Assembly: GCF_030056665.1 (NCBI RefSeq)
Contig: NZ_JASHIG010000049.1
Length of the DNA stretch: 44,287 nt
From: Flectobacillus roseus
GTDB lineage: Bacteria; Bacteroidota; Bacteroidia; Cytophagales; Spirosomataceae
Direction: 5' to 3' (one strand)
Shown here: positions 29,541 through 36,302 of the stretch, in pieces
How positions within the stretch are numbered: the stretch's first letter is position 1
Layout of the letters: every line of letters starts with the position of its first letter
Notes under the pieces: generated by a model
The model's input: the letters and a program-made list of their open reading frames with translations, nothing else
Database searches by the model: none
Told to the model about the DNA's origin: nothing
Translations under genes and position numbers: made by a program

Positions 29541-30784
29541 TGAAACTAATCTCACCTGTTAATAAACAACCATTCCAACGGAATATACAAGATAAAGCTA
29601 CCATTTTGGTAGAAGGATTGATTGAGAAGGGTAACAAACAAGTTACCCTTTCAGCTATTCCACTCAAGGGAGGCATCTCAAAAACATTGACCACAACGGT
29701 AGAAAATGCCAATTTTTCTATTCCTTTCACTTTGACCAAAGGTTACTACACTTTGTCTGTGTCGAATGATTCTGAATCCGTGAGCGTAATTGTTGCCATC
29801 GGTGATATTTTTGGCATAAAGGGACACAGTTTCACGGAGGGCTTAGGTACAAAGTTCTGTAAAGATGAAAGGGTTATTATTCCTGCTTCACGTTTTGAAG
29901 ATATGACCGACACTACACTTTATCAGAAAACAGGCTTTATCTCGATGACGGAGTTTTCTGCAAGTACCGCCACTGATTACACCTCAGTCGAAGACCATAT
30001 CAACTTTGCCATTAATCGTGGTATTTGGGGAAGATTAGGGGATTTATTGGTAGCACAGAATGATTGTCCTGTGGCGTTTTACAATGCAGGTTTTGGAGGT
30101 TCGACCTTGGAGCAATGGACAAAGTCAGCCAGATTCGAAAGCTTTGAGCATTCATTTGTTAATTCATCCAAACGAATGCCGATTATCAAACTCCTCAATA
30201 CTCTAAAATTCCTTGTACCAAGGACGGGAATTCGTGGGATTTTGAGCATTCATGGAGACAATGATAAATTTATTACCAATGACCCAGAGGTAATAGCCAA
30301 TGAATACAAAACCATTATAGAAACGGCTCGAAATGAATCAAATCTTCCAAACCTTCATTTTGTCCTTGCCTCATCGGTCACCGACTATCAAGAACACCTT
30401 GGTATCATTGATGGAACAATTAAAGCAGTAGTAGAAGGTACAAATATCTCAATAGGCCCCGATATTTATCTGTATGACAATTCCCTAAGGTTAGAAGATA
30501 AACTTCATTTGAATGAAAAAGGGGAACAAAAAGCGGCAGAAGATTTTGCAAAAGTTTTGGGTAGTACATACCTAACCAAGGCACAACCATTTACCATCAA
30601 TAATAGCCTAAATGAGCCTACAAATTTGGTTGTATCATCATCATCAACAGTTGACGAAAAGCCTATTACGACAACACAAAAGGACTCCGATGAAGCAACA
30701 AAGATTCTATTAGGTATCCTAGCCTTTGTCCTTACATTTACCTTCTTAAAACTTTTGATAGCAAAAATTCAAAGATCGAGCTGA
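29540..30784 (+). CDS. SGNH-hydrolase-like esterase with C-terminal membrane anchor
   Basis: This is a 414-residue protein. An N-terminal beta domain spans about 1-88. The SGNH-type hydrolase domain then shows block I GIKGHSFTEG (about 92-101, GHS with Ser97 in place of GDS), NAGFGGSTLEQW, block III IHGDND (about 237-242) and block V DKLHLNEKG with Asp320 and His323. Such enzymes remove acyl groups from sugars, for example sialate or polysaccharide O-acetyl esters. The C-terminus has a membrane helix (ILLGILAFVLTFTFLKLLIA). Its end is encoded inside box cluster 5. A virion-anchored deacylase that trims the host surface glycan fits. It may be swappable cargo, being bounded by clusters 4 and 5. 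Confidence 0.7.
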   Translation: MKLISPVNKQPFQRNIQDKATILVEGLIEKGNKQVTLSAIPLKGGISKTLTTTVENANFSIPFTLTKGYYTLSVSNDSESVSVIVAIGDIFGIKGHSFTEGLGTKFCKDERVIIPASRFEDMTDTTLYQKTGFISMTEFSASTATDYTSVEDHINFAINRGIWGRLGDLLVAQNDCPVAFYNAGFGGSTLEQWTKSARFESFEHSFVNSSKRMPIIKLLNTLKFLVPRTGIRGILSIHGDNDKFITNDPEVIANEYKTIIETARNESNLPNLHFVLASSVTDYQEHLGIIDGTIKAVVEGTNISIGPDIYLYDNSLRLEDKLHLNEKGEQKAAEDFAKVLGSTYLTKAQPFTINNSLNEPTNLVVSSSSTVDEKPITTTQKDSDEATKILLGILAFVLTFTFLKLLIAKIQRSS

Positions 30785-30884
30785 AAAGCCTGGTGAATTT
30801 TGGCAAAAATGATAGCAAAAAACAAAGCACTGTTGTGTGGCCACACCATGCTCAGGGAAAACACCTTAAAAATTTGATAGCAAA
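30753..30884. repeat. Box cluster 5: three boxes, one inside a gene end
   Basis: Boxes lie at 30753-30766 (coding for LLIAK of the preceding gene), 30810-30820 and 30873-30884 (ending with the A of the next ATG). They are in one direction, 57 and 63 bp apart. The second spacer holds CAAAGCACTGTTGTG and the palindrome TGTGGCCACA, matching the minus strand of clusters 6 and 7. Confidence 0.88.
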
Positions 30885-31075
30885 TGAAAGTAATTACCTC
30901 ATTACTCGGTTCATTATTTGGTAGCAACTCCGATGCTACCGACGCAGAAGTTCAACAAAGACTCACTCTTTTAGAACAAACCACCTCCAAACAGAAGGTT
31001 ACTAACCTGATTTTATATGGATTGGTTTTTGTTCTTGGGGTTGCAACAATTGTGAATACTATTAAGAAAAAGTAA
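30884..31075 (+). CDS. Small tail-anchored protein (63 aa)
   Basis: This 63-residue protein has an N-terminal hydrophobic start (MKVITSLLGSLFGSNS), a helical middle (EVQQRLTLLEQTTSKQK) and a C-terminal membrane helix (VTNLILYGLVFVLGVATIV) ending KKK. The ATG is fused to the last box of cluster 5. It is the last gene of the rightward operon; a strong terminator follows two bases after the stop. Confidence 0.65.
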   Translation: MKVITSLLGSLFGSNSDATDAEVQQRLTLLEQTTSKQKVTNLILYGLVFVLGVATIVNTIKKK

Positions 31076-31077
31076 AG

Positions 31078-31129
31078 GTTATACAAAGCAATAGGGAGTT
31101 CAGAAGAACTCCCTATTGCTTTGTATAAC
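31078..31129. terminator. Bidirectional terminator at the end of the structural operon
   Basis: A perfect 24-bp inverted repeat with loop AGAA lies between convergent genes and is followed by a T-run to the right. This is the strongest hairpin in the window. Confidence 0.95.
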
Positions 31130-31806
31130 TAATTTTTTTGTAATGTCATTTCATATTTGTGTGAGAAGAAATCGGAATCAAATTTAATGATAAGATTTGA
31201 CCCAGCAATTGTCATCGTACCAACACATCTTCGATTTGAAGTCCCGTCAAATGTTACAATACTTTCATCAATTTTGAATGATGTTTGACTCTCAGCTTTT
31301 ACTTTTGAAAACCTGAATATATCACTTACAAGGCTCTCTTGATAGATATTGGAACTAACATAGCCACCTAATTGTGTTAGTTCTACGCTTATGGTATTTT
31401 TGTCAACTTTGTTGATTTTAATAATCGCTTTTCTGGTAGTTTTATTCTGAGTGTTACAACACGAATATAACATTGTCCCTGAAAATGTACCTACAAAATT
31501 ATCACTTGGTTCAATAACATTTGTGATTTTGACAGTCTTAGGTTTTGTATTTTGTCCAGATTTGCCTTTTGCAGTTAAGTTAATTGTATAGTCTTTGTTT
31601 GAATCATACTGTACAGATGGGTTCTTTTCTATTGAATTGATTCCATTTCCAAAATCCCATTCATAGGTATCAGCACCAGTTGATTTGTTGGTCAGAGTTA
31701 CCTTCCCATTTTCGGATAAACTTACATCAAAATCTGCAATTACTGGTTCGTCTTTGGAGCAAGAAATTAGTACGAGAAATAGTAGTAGATAATAAATTTT
31801 TTTCAT
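31129..31806 (-). CDS. PKD-domain lipoprotein (cargo)
   Basis: This is a 225-residue protein. The signal peptide ends in lipobox LISCS with Cys16. Residues about 25-95 form a PKD-like beta domain, with the typical YEWDFGNG and the strand TINLTAKGKSG. The rest is a lipocalin-like beta domain with two neighbouring Cys (YSCCNTQ). PKD lipoproteins of Bacteroidota sit on the outer membrane and bind sugars or proteins. It lies against the direction of the structural operon and looks like a lysogenic-conversion gene: it could alter the host surface while the element is integrated. Confidence 0.75.
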   Translation of the reverse strand: MKKIYYLLLFLVLISCSKDEPVIADFDVSLSENGKVTLTNKSTGADTYEWDFGNGINSIEKNPSVQYDSNKDYTINLTAKGKSGQNTKPKTVKITNVIEPSDNFVGTFSGTMLYSCCNTQNKTTRKAIIKINKVDKNTISVELTQLGGYVSSNIYQESLVSDIFRFSKVKAESQTSFKIDESIVTFDGTSNRRCVGTMTIAGSNLIIKFDSDFFSHKYEMTLQKN

Positions 31807-31891
31807 TTTGAATTATTAGGTTGTGAATTATTAATTGATTTATTGAATGCTAGCTGTGAACTTCATGTAAATGTTAGAACTGAAGTAGGCG

Positions 31892-31899
31892 CAAAGGTA
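31892..31899 (-). promoter_or_regulatory. Candidate -7 element of the lipoprotein gene
   Basis: TACCTTTG, read leftward, fits TAnnTTTG and lies 86 bases before the lipoprotein start. The -33 part is not clear. Confidence 0.35.
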
Positions 31900-31944
31900 A
31901 AAAAAAAGTGATAACCGAAGTTACCACTCAATAAATAATTCAAC

Positions 31945-32409
31945 TCACCCAATATTCAAATAATTCTTATTGTAAAATCCCTCAATCGCCTCAGCCATTT
32001 CCTCACTGACATCTTCATATTTTCCCCATGCCTGTTCTAAGCCCGAATCTTTGTACCATTCTTCACAGTTCTTTCTATACGTCGGCTTCCAGTTGGTGAT
32101 ATAATGGTCGAGTTTGTCCCTGATATGTTGTGAGGCGTTGCTACCATCCAAACCCAAAATATTGAATAGTGCTTGTGCCTCGTAGTAGTGGAGCTTTATT
32201 TTCTTGTAGCCATTCTTTTTCAACTTGATGAGTTCAGGACTTACAGAAAACATAGTGCTGTACAGTGTTGCCACGATTAAGGATGGGTCAATACTTGCAG
32301 ACTTTTGAACTCTAAAATGTGCTGAAATTAGTTGGTATTGCCTGTAGCAAACTATTCTGATTACTTGGTATTCATACAGGTCAATGTCTAGTTCTATGTT
32401 ATTTATCAT
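31945..32409 (-). CDS. Hypothetical helical protein
   Basis: This 154-residue protein is mostly helical, with LYEYQVIRIVCYRQYQLISA and an aromatic-rich end (ENCEEWYKDSG-like and EGFYNKNYLNIG segments). There is no membrane segment or known motif. Its start overlaps the end of the upstream gene by 11 bases. It is the last gene of a leftward set of five overlapping small genes (31945-33153), probably expressed early. Confidence 0.6.
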   Translation of the reverse strand: MINNIELDIDLYEYQVIRIVCYRQYQLISAHFRVQKSASIDPSLIVATLYSTMFSVSPELIKLKKNGYKKIKLHYYEAQALFNILGLDGSNASQHIRDKLDHYITNWKPTYRKNCEEWYKDSGLEQAWGKYEDVSEEMAEAIEGFYNKNYLNIG

Positions 32410-32704
32410 ATTTCTTTACCATTTTCGAAAACTCATTGAATAGCTTCATTGTGTCTTTCATGCCTTTATTGTCCTCTTTGAGAGTTTTAATCTCCTTTTC
32501 AGCATTTTGTCTATACTTAGCCAAATCTTCCTTGACGTTGTATAGCTCATTCTTTTTTCGGATATAGTCTCGAATGATGAATTCTATAACAGATTGACCC
32601 GTTTTGAGACCTTCTTTGTCCATGACGTTGTTCATAATCTGAACTAAGTCTTCGTTTTCGACGCTGTCCAAAGCTCTGATTGTCAGTTGTGTAAATTGTT
32701 TCAT
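32399..32704 (-). CDS. Small ribbon-helix-helix-like coiled-coil protein
   Basis: This is a 101-residue protein. FTQLTIRALDSVENEDLVQI followed by KTGQSVIEFIIRDYIRKKNE looks like a strand, a helix and a helix of a ribbon-helix-helix unit. A charged coiled coil follows (KEDLAKYRQNAEKEIKTLKE). The plan (DNA-binding head plus coiled coil) is that of the larger protein at 13362. It overlaps both neighbours: a 4-base ATGA overlap upstream and an 11-base overlap downstream. A regulator or partition role is possible. Confidence 0.6.
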   Translation of the reverse strand: MKQFTQLTIRALDSVENEDLVQIMNNVMDKEGLKTGQSVIEFIIRDYIRKKNELYNVKEDLAKYRQNAEKEIKTLKEDNKGMKDTMKLFNEFSKMVKKYDK

Positions 32705-32814
32705 TTGAGAAGTAGTAAAATGAGTAAAACAAGAAGTGCGGTAATGATATTTGAGGCAGATTCTGCAAAAAGCTCTATGTTAAAAGCTTCTTTCTGAGTC
32801 GTGGAGTTTTTCAT
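32701..32814 (-). CDS. Small membrane peptide (37 aa)
   Basis: This 37-residue frame (MKNSTTQKEAFNIELFAESA, then a membrane helix ending LLLLLK) overlaps both neighbours by four bases as ATGA. These exact overlaps in a row of small genes support it despite its size. Confidence 0.55.
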   Translation of the reverse strand: MKNSTTQKEAFNIELFAESASNIITALLVLLILLLLK

Positions 32815-32984
32815 ACAAGTTCACAAGTGTCGTTTACGTAAAAAGTCCAATTATCACCTGCTTGGTCTGTGTAGTAGACTCTATTCTTGTCAATCTCTCC
32901 AGTGTAGATACCACCGATTTCTAATTCACTTTGTGAGCTTCTACTATCTTCGAAGCGCAATATTCTAAACGTTACTTTATCCAT
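32811..32984 (-). CDS. Hypothetical small protein (57 aa)
   Basis: This 57-residue protein is beta-rich, with VTFRILRFEDSRSSQSELEI, GGIYTGEIDKNRVYYTDQAG and NWTFYVNDTCELV. It looks like a small OB- or SH3-like barrel. It overlaps the next gene by four bases and the previous one by eight. No family is recognised. Confidence 0.55.
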   Translation of the reverse strand: MDKVTFRILRFEDSRSSQSELEIGGIYTGEIDKNRVYYTDQAGDNWTFYVNDTCELV

Positions 32985-33153
32985 TGTTGATTGCTTTTAC
33001 GATTTCTTTGGTATTCTTTAATTGCTTCTTATCGACCATTTGGGGATAGTGGGCTTTCAAACACTTTTCACAAGCCCATACTTTACACTTTTTACCAAGG
33101 GGTACAGTTCTTGAAAGGAATGGAGCTTCCTTTTTGCATACATTACATTCCAT
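32977..33153 (-). CDS. Small zinc-ribbon-like protein (58 aa)
   Basis: This 58-residue protein has two Cys pairs, CNVC near the N-terminus and CEKC at about 28-31 (with a further Cys just before), set like a zinc ribbon or treble-clef knuckle. The rest is basic (DKKQLKNTKEIVKAINNG). The ATG lies two bases from a box (33156-33166), as in clusters 4 and 5. It is the first gene of the leftward row of small overlapping genes. It is probably a nucleic-acid-binding or regulatory protein. Confidence 0.6.
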   Translation of the reverse strand: MECNVCKKEAPFLSRTVPLGKKCKVWACEKCLKAHYPQMVDKKQLKNTKEIVKAINNG

Positions 33154-33155
33154 AA

Positions 33156-33287
33156 TTTGCTATCAATTTATAGTGAAGATTTAACGGATCTGTTTGCGTT
33201 GACACAACAGTGCTTTAATTTTTGCTATCAATTTTTAATTTCTCGAGAGGATATCTTCATTCCCGGTCTTTCATTTTGCTATCAGAA
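33156..33287. repeat. Box cluster 6: three boxes, nearly the same as cluster 7
   Basis: Boxes lie at 33156-33166, 33221-33231 and 33274-33287, spaced 65 and 53 bp. The first spacer (GATTTAACGGATCTGTTTGC, then GTTGACACAACAGTGC) is almost identical to that of cluster 7. The third box codes for the end of the gene at 33257-33631. Clusters 6 and 7 are direct repeats around that gene. Confidence 0.9.
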
Positions 33288-33631
33288 TCATTTTTAAGCT
33301 TTCTTTCTTTTCTGACCTTTAGATAGTATTCAAGCTGTACCTCAACCCATAATTTCTTATTTTTAGTTTTGTTATTGGTTTTCACTCTATTGTATGCCAT
33401 TTGAAGCTCAAAACAAGTATCTCGTGTATTTTCCACTTTTGTTTTGATTAGTTCTTTTTTCCAAGATGAATCATCTAACTGTTCAAAATCCTCAATAAGC
33501 TCATATCCATTTTTCAATAATGACTTTTCTGTATTGTAAATTGGTAACGAATAAATTGTAAAATCCTCTGAGTTTGCAACTACGACAATATCCATATTGT
33601 AGCTTCGTGAATAAACTTTTGTATCAACCAT
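33257..33631 (-). CDS. Hypothetical protein between direct-repeat box clusters
   Basis: This is a 124-residue protein. The N-terminal half has strands (MDIVVVANSEDFTIYSLPIY) and a helix. The C-terminal half is basic and helical (KKLWVEVQLEYYLKVRKERK). The last ten residues (KNDSDSKMKDRE end) are encoded inside box cluster 6. The gene sits alone between clusters 6 and 7, which are near-identical direct repeats, so the unit gene-plus-cluster looks like a movable cassette. No family is recognised. Confidence 0.6.
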   Translation of the reverse strand: MVDTKVYSRSYNMDIVVVANSEDFTIYSLPIYNTEKSLLKNGYELIEDFEQLDDSSWKKELIKTKVENTRDTCFELQMAYNRVKTNNKTKNKKLWVEVQLEYYLKVRKERKLKNDSDSKMKDRE

Positions 33632-33653
33632 TTTATAGATTCAATTAATGATG

Positions 33654-33786
33654 TTTTGCTATCAATTTATAGTGAAGATTTAACGGATCTGTTTGCGTCG
33701 ACACAACAGTGCTTTATTTTTTGCTATCAATTTTTCATCTGCAGAGACGATATCTAAATTCCTGGTCTTTTAGTTTGCTATCAAAA
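33654..33786. repeat. Box cluster 7: three boxes with two spacer modules
   Basis: Boxes lie at 33654-33665, 33719-33730 and 33774-33786, all in one direction, 65 and 55 bp apart. Module one contains an imperfect palindrome around GTCGAC (CTGTTTGCGTCGACACAACA plus G). Module two contains CTGCAG, GATATC and CCTGGTCTTTTA. Cluster 3 has the same modules in the opposite order. Confidence 0.92.
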
Positions 33787-33830
33787 TTATGAGCGTCCGA
33801 AATTGGCAGACGCTCAATTCCTTCTTTTAG

Positions 33831-34625
33831 CTATTTGATGCCATAAATTTGACGTTTTTTTGCTTCAAATTCCTCTCTGGTTCTTTGTTGGCGCTCAATT
33901 CTCTTTTGTTGTTCTTGTCTGATTTCTTCGTGGGTTGGTGTGGTGGCTTGTTGTGGGACAGATGCTATCTGATTGTTGAAATTTGTTCCATCATAGCTAG
34001 GAAATCTAGTTTTGACACAATCTTTAAAATAGCCGTCAATTCGTTCCTGTGGGACTGTATTTGACTTAGTCAGGGTCAACATAAATTCGCAAAGATGTTG
34101 ATAGTCTCTAAAGAAATTGTAGTTGCGAGGTAGTTTGGTATTTGCGATTTCGTCTTTGTACTTTTTGCCTTTGGATTGTTTTTCAGGGAACTGGTTGTAG
34201 AGGACAGCTATAAAATTAGGTATTTGCTTTGCTTCAACGCATCTAAAGTGTGTGTCAAATAGCTTATTAAGAACTGAGTTAATAATGGGGTGTTTTATGA
34301 CCTTCTCAGCTCCGTTGAAACCTTGAGGTGAAATAGTAAGGAATGGAGCAGTATCAGGGTTTAAAAGGCTGTAGAAATCAATTCTAAGGCATCTAAATAC
34401 GTATCCTTTGGTAAATAGCATCGTAAGCTTTTGGCATAGCACATAGACTTTATCGTCGTTCTCACGGTCATTATTCAGCATTGAGTATCCTACGATTTCC
34501 TGTGCCGTATTCTGAGTGGGGTCTAGCTGTATCACCCAATAGAAACTAGAGTCTTGTTTGTTGCCATAAAGTTTGCGTGGTGCGATGCTAGCGAATTGGT
34601 CTTTAGAAATCTGAAAATTTGTCAT
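33831..34625 (-). CDS. Hypothetical early protein (264 aa)
   Basis: This is a 264-residue soluble protein. A mixed alpha/beta N-terminal part (SFYWVIQLDPTQNTAQEIVG, RIDFYSLLNPDTAPFLTISP) is followed by helices and, from about 220, a Gln/Glu/Arg-rich helix (EEIRQEQQKRIERQQRTREE). I do not recognise the family. Its upstream region contains five GTTATTC/GAATAAC repeats, so it could be a replication initiator or regulator acting there. That is inference from position. Confidence 0.6.
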   Translation of the reverse strand: MTNFQISKDQFASIAPRKLYGNKQDSSFYWVIQLDPTQNTAQEIVGYSMLNNDRENDDKVYVLCQKLTMLFTKGYVFRCLRIDFYSLLNPDTAPFLTISPQGFNGAEKVIKHPIINSVLNKLFDTHFRCVEAKQIPNFIAVLYNQFPEKQSKGKKYKDEIANTKLPRNYNFFRDYQHLCEFMLTLTKSNTVPQERIDGYFKDCVKTRFPSYDGTNFNNQIASVPQQATTPTHEEIRQEQQKRIERQQRTREEFEAKKRQIYGIK

Positions 34626-34681
34626 TGTTTTGTGAGTTTAGTTTTGAGCAAAGAATTCCCATTCAGGCAGGGGCGTCCTAT

Positions 34682-34811
34682 CTGTTATTCTGTTAGGGAA
34701 CAGTAATAAAAATCTAAAAAAAACACGTTAAGCGTTATTCTAACTAAAATGTTATGCTACTATGATTAACAAGAACTGTCAGAATAACAGATTGAATAAC
34801 TATGGAATAAC
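34682..34811. repeat. Iteron-like repeats of GTTATTC / GAATAAC
   Basis: GTTATTC lies at 34684-34690 and 34734-34740, and GAATAAC at 34782-34788, 34794-34800 and 34805-34811. The first and third are part of an exact inverted pair CTGTTATTCTG (34682-34692) and CAGAATAACAG (34780-34790). Five copies in 130 bp suggest an origin or an operator. Confidence 0.6.
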
Positions 34812-35018
34812 AGAGCGCGACTCTGAAAAAAAACTGCTAAAGTACAGGCAATATTTACCCACCCTAACACAAAATTATGTTTGGAAAAAAAGTGCATAAA
34901 TCCCCCTGTTAGCTACGCAGGCAGAATTAACGAGTCGCTATATACGTGATTATCTAGGATGAATCCATAATCGGAAAATTTAAAGGTGAAACGTTACTTA
35001 CAAAAGGCATACGCCTAG

Positions 35019-35082
35019 CTCAACACTGGGAATCGAACCCACTTACCAAGGGTAATTTCTTGATAAAGCCAACATTGTTGAA
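35019..35082 (-). other. Degenerate tRNA-like fold
   Basis: Read leftward, TTCAACA pairs with TGTTGAG (7 bp with one wobble) and a T-arm-like GGGTTCGATTCCCA lies in the right place. The middle holds only one 5-bp hairpin (TTACC/GGTAA). At 64 nt it is too short for a standard tRNA and no anticodon arm is clear. It is probably a relic or a tRNA-like attachment or processing element. Confidence 0.3.
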
Positions 35083-35083
35083 A

Positions 35084-35115
35084 TAAACACCCAACCCAAG
35101 CGAATCGGGTGTTTA
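35084..35115 (-). terminator. Terminator-like hairpin after the 35133 gene
   Basis: TAAACACCC pairs with GGGTGTTTA around a 14-base loop, 17 bases behind the stop of the leftward gene. Confidence 0.55.
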
Positions 35116-35132
35116 TGATGCTCTCTCTAAAC

Positions 35133-35645
35133 TTACTTCATTGTGGGTGCTACCATTCGATAGCCCACAATATCTTTTTTATAATGGTACTCGTATCGTG
35201 GATCAACTTTCACGAGCGAGCCGTCAGTCAATTTCAATTGTTGCATGGAGTAACCTGAATAAGCTATCCTCTGGATTTTGCTCGACAAATCCACCTCTTT
35301 CAACTCCTCTTTTCTCTCCTCAATAATCTCCTCTAAATCAACTTGTTTAGCTACGTTTTTTCGTGGCTCAGGTGTCACAGGGGAGGCTACTTTTCTAGGC
35401 TTTTTCCTAGGATTCAAAATCGAGTCAAGCACATAATAGGGATGCTCAAATTGTCGGTCGGGTGCAAGTATCAGCACCATCAAATCGTAACAGTCCATGA
35501 CATTGATTTTGCAGGTATCAAGCTTGTAATTCTCATGGAAAACCCTAGAATTCAAGCCGATTTCCTTCAGCTTTTGCCGAAAGGTTTCCTGCTGAGAATC
35601 ATCCATAACGTCATAGACTTTTGAAAGGATATTCGGACGTTTCAT
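35133..35645 (-). CDS. Hypothetical early protein (170 aa)
   Basis: This 170-residue protein from ATG 35645 is chosen because that ATG forms an ATGA overlap with the small gene upstream (the frame is open to 35687). The first part is helical (ILSKVYDVMDDSQQETFRQK), the middle is basic with KPRKVASPVTPEPRKNV and probably disordered. The end is beta-like (GSLVKVDPRYEYHYKKDIVG). It may be a DNA-handling protein. The family is not recognised. Confidence 0.6.
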   Translation of the reverse strand: MKRPNILSKVYDVMDDSQQETFRQKLKEIGLNSRVFHENYKLDTCKINVMDCYDLMVLILAPDRQFEHPYYVLDSILNPRKKPRKVASPVTPEPRKNVAKQVDLEEIIEERKEELKEVDLSSKIQRIAYSGYSMQQLKLTDGSLVKVDPRYEYHYKKDIVGYRMVAPTMK

Positions 35646-35743
35646 AGGCAACTGGTCGGAGGTCTTTTGTTGTTTCGATAGTACCATGCCATTAGCAAAG
35701 CACCTATCGCAAATCCTGCGTATATATGAAAATCGTTAGGCAT
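35642..35743 (-). CDS. Small membrane peptide (33 aa)
   Basis: This is a 33-residue frame with one hydrophobic helix (FHIYAGFAIGALLMAWYYR) and a basic end. It overlaps the downstream gene by four bases (ATGA) and the upstream gene by eight. The coupling supports translation. Confidence 0.5.
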   Translation of the reverse strand: MPNDFHIYAGFAIGALLMAWYYRNNKRPPTSCL

Positions 35744-35900
35744 TATCATTGTCCTTTCCAATCAATAAATCTCTGAAAAACTTAGAATTACAGAGAAGCT
35801 CACCAAAGAAGGCCATAAACAAACCTCCCAAACACATGGCAAAGAAAAACTGAATAAGTGGGTCACTCGACAAAGAACGGACGAACTCTGGAATATTCAT
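35736..35900 (-). CDS. Small membrane protein (54 aa)
   Basis: This 54-residue protein from ATG 35900 has one membrane helix (PLIQFFFAMCLGGLFMAFFG) and a polar end (LLIGKDNDNA). It overlaps the following small gene by eight bases. The frame is open to 35948, but the shorter form has the better start. It heads the leftward trio 35133-35900. Confidence 0.55.
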   Translation of the reverse strand: MNIPEFVRSLSSDPLIQFFFAMCLGGLFMAFFGELLCNSKFFRDLLIGKDNDNA

Positions 35901-36039
35901 GGTGTAATAGAGGGTTAAATGAACGTAATGAACTATTAATCCAATCAAATAAATACGTAAATCAGCTAAGAAGACAGGGGTGGCACCTATTTTGCGATTC
36001 TACAACCACCCCGTAAAAGTCTTCCTAGAAAAAAAAGGC

Positions 36040-36204
36040 ATGGTAACAACAACCATCGTTCAGCAATTGATACGTCTGCTGATAAACTCTGACGCATCCT
36101 CAAAACTGAGTAAAAACACCACCTCTATTCTGAAAGCACTATCTTTCGGGTTAGCTGTTTGGATGCTTTACAGGCAGTTTTATTCAAAAAAATCTTCTTA
36201 TTAG
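36040..36204 (+). CDS. Small membrane protein (54 aa)
   Basis: This 54-residue protein from ATG 36040 begins MVTTTIVQQLIRLLINSDAS and has a C-terminal hydrophobic helix (ALSFGLAVWMLYRQFYSK). A GTG at 35980 would add 20 residues. It is the only rightward gene between the leftward early genes and the repressor region. A terminator follows. Confidence 0.5.
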   Translation: MVTTTIVQQLIRLLINSDASSKLSKNTTSILKALSFGLAVWMLYRQFYSKKSSY

Positions 36205-36216
36205 ACTTTTTTGTTT

Positions 36217-36247
36217 CCCCTATGCTGAACTGTGTAGGGGAATTTTT
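36217..36247 (+). terminator. Terminator after the 36040 gene
   Basis: CCCCTA pairs with TAGGGG around a 12-base loop and is followed by a run of seven T. Confidence 0.7.
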
Positions 36248-36302
36248 TTAATGAGGGTATAAGGATGTAAAGTTGTCTTAATAATGAATCCTAAATACTT
36301 TG

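Larger units (their letters stand above)
34626..35132. other. Gene-free interval with iteron-like repeats and a tRNA-like fold
   Basis: This 507-bp gap is the largest in element 2. It contains GTTATTC repeats (34682-34811), a tRNA-like fold (35019-35082) and a terminator hairpin (35084-35115). Nothing else is seen. Confidence 0.6.

Noticed and set aside
17717..33786. Integron attC sites as explanation for the box clusters
   Set aside because: The core sites of attC (GTTRRRY type) and its bulged hairpin are not seen, the boxes come in threes, and no integron integrase with its extra domain is present in the window.
35019..35082. Functional phage tRNA
   Set aside because: It lacks room for D-arm and anticodon arm. 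Only the acceptor-like and T-arm-like parts pair.
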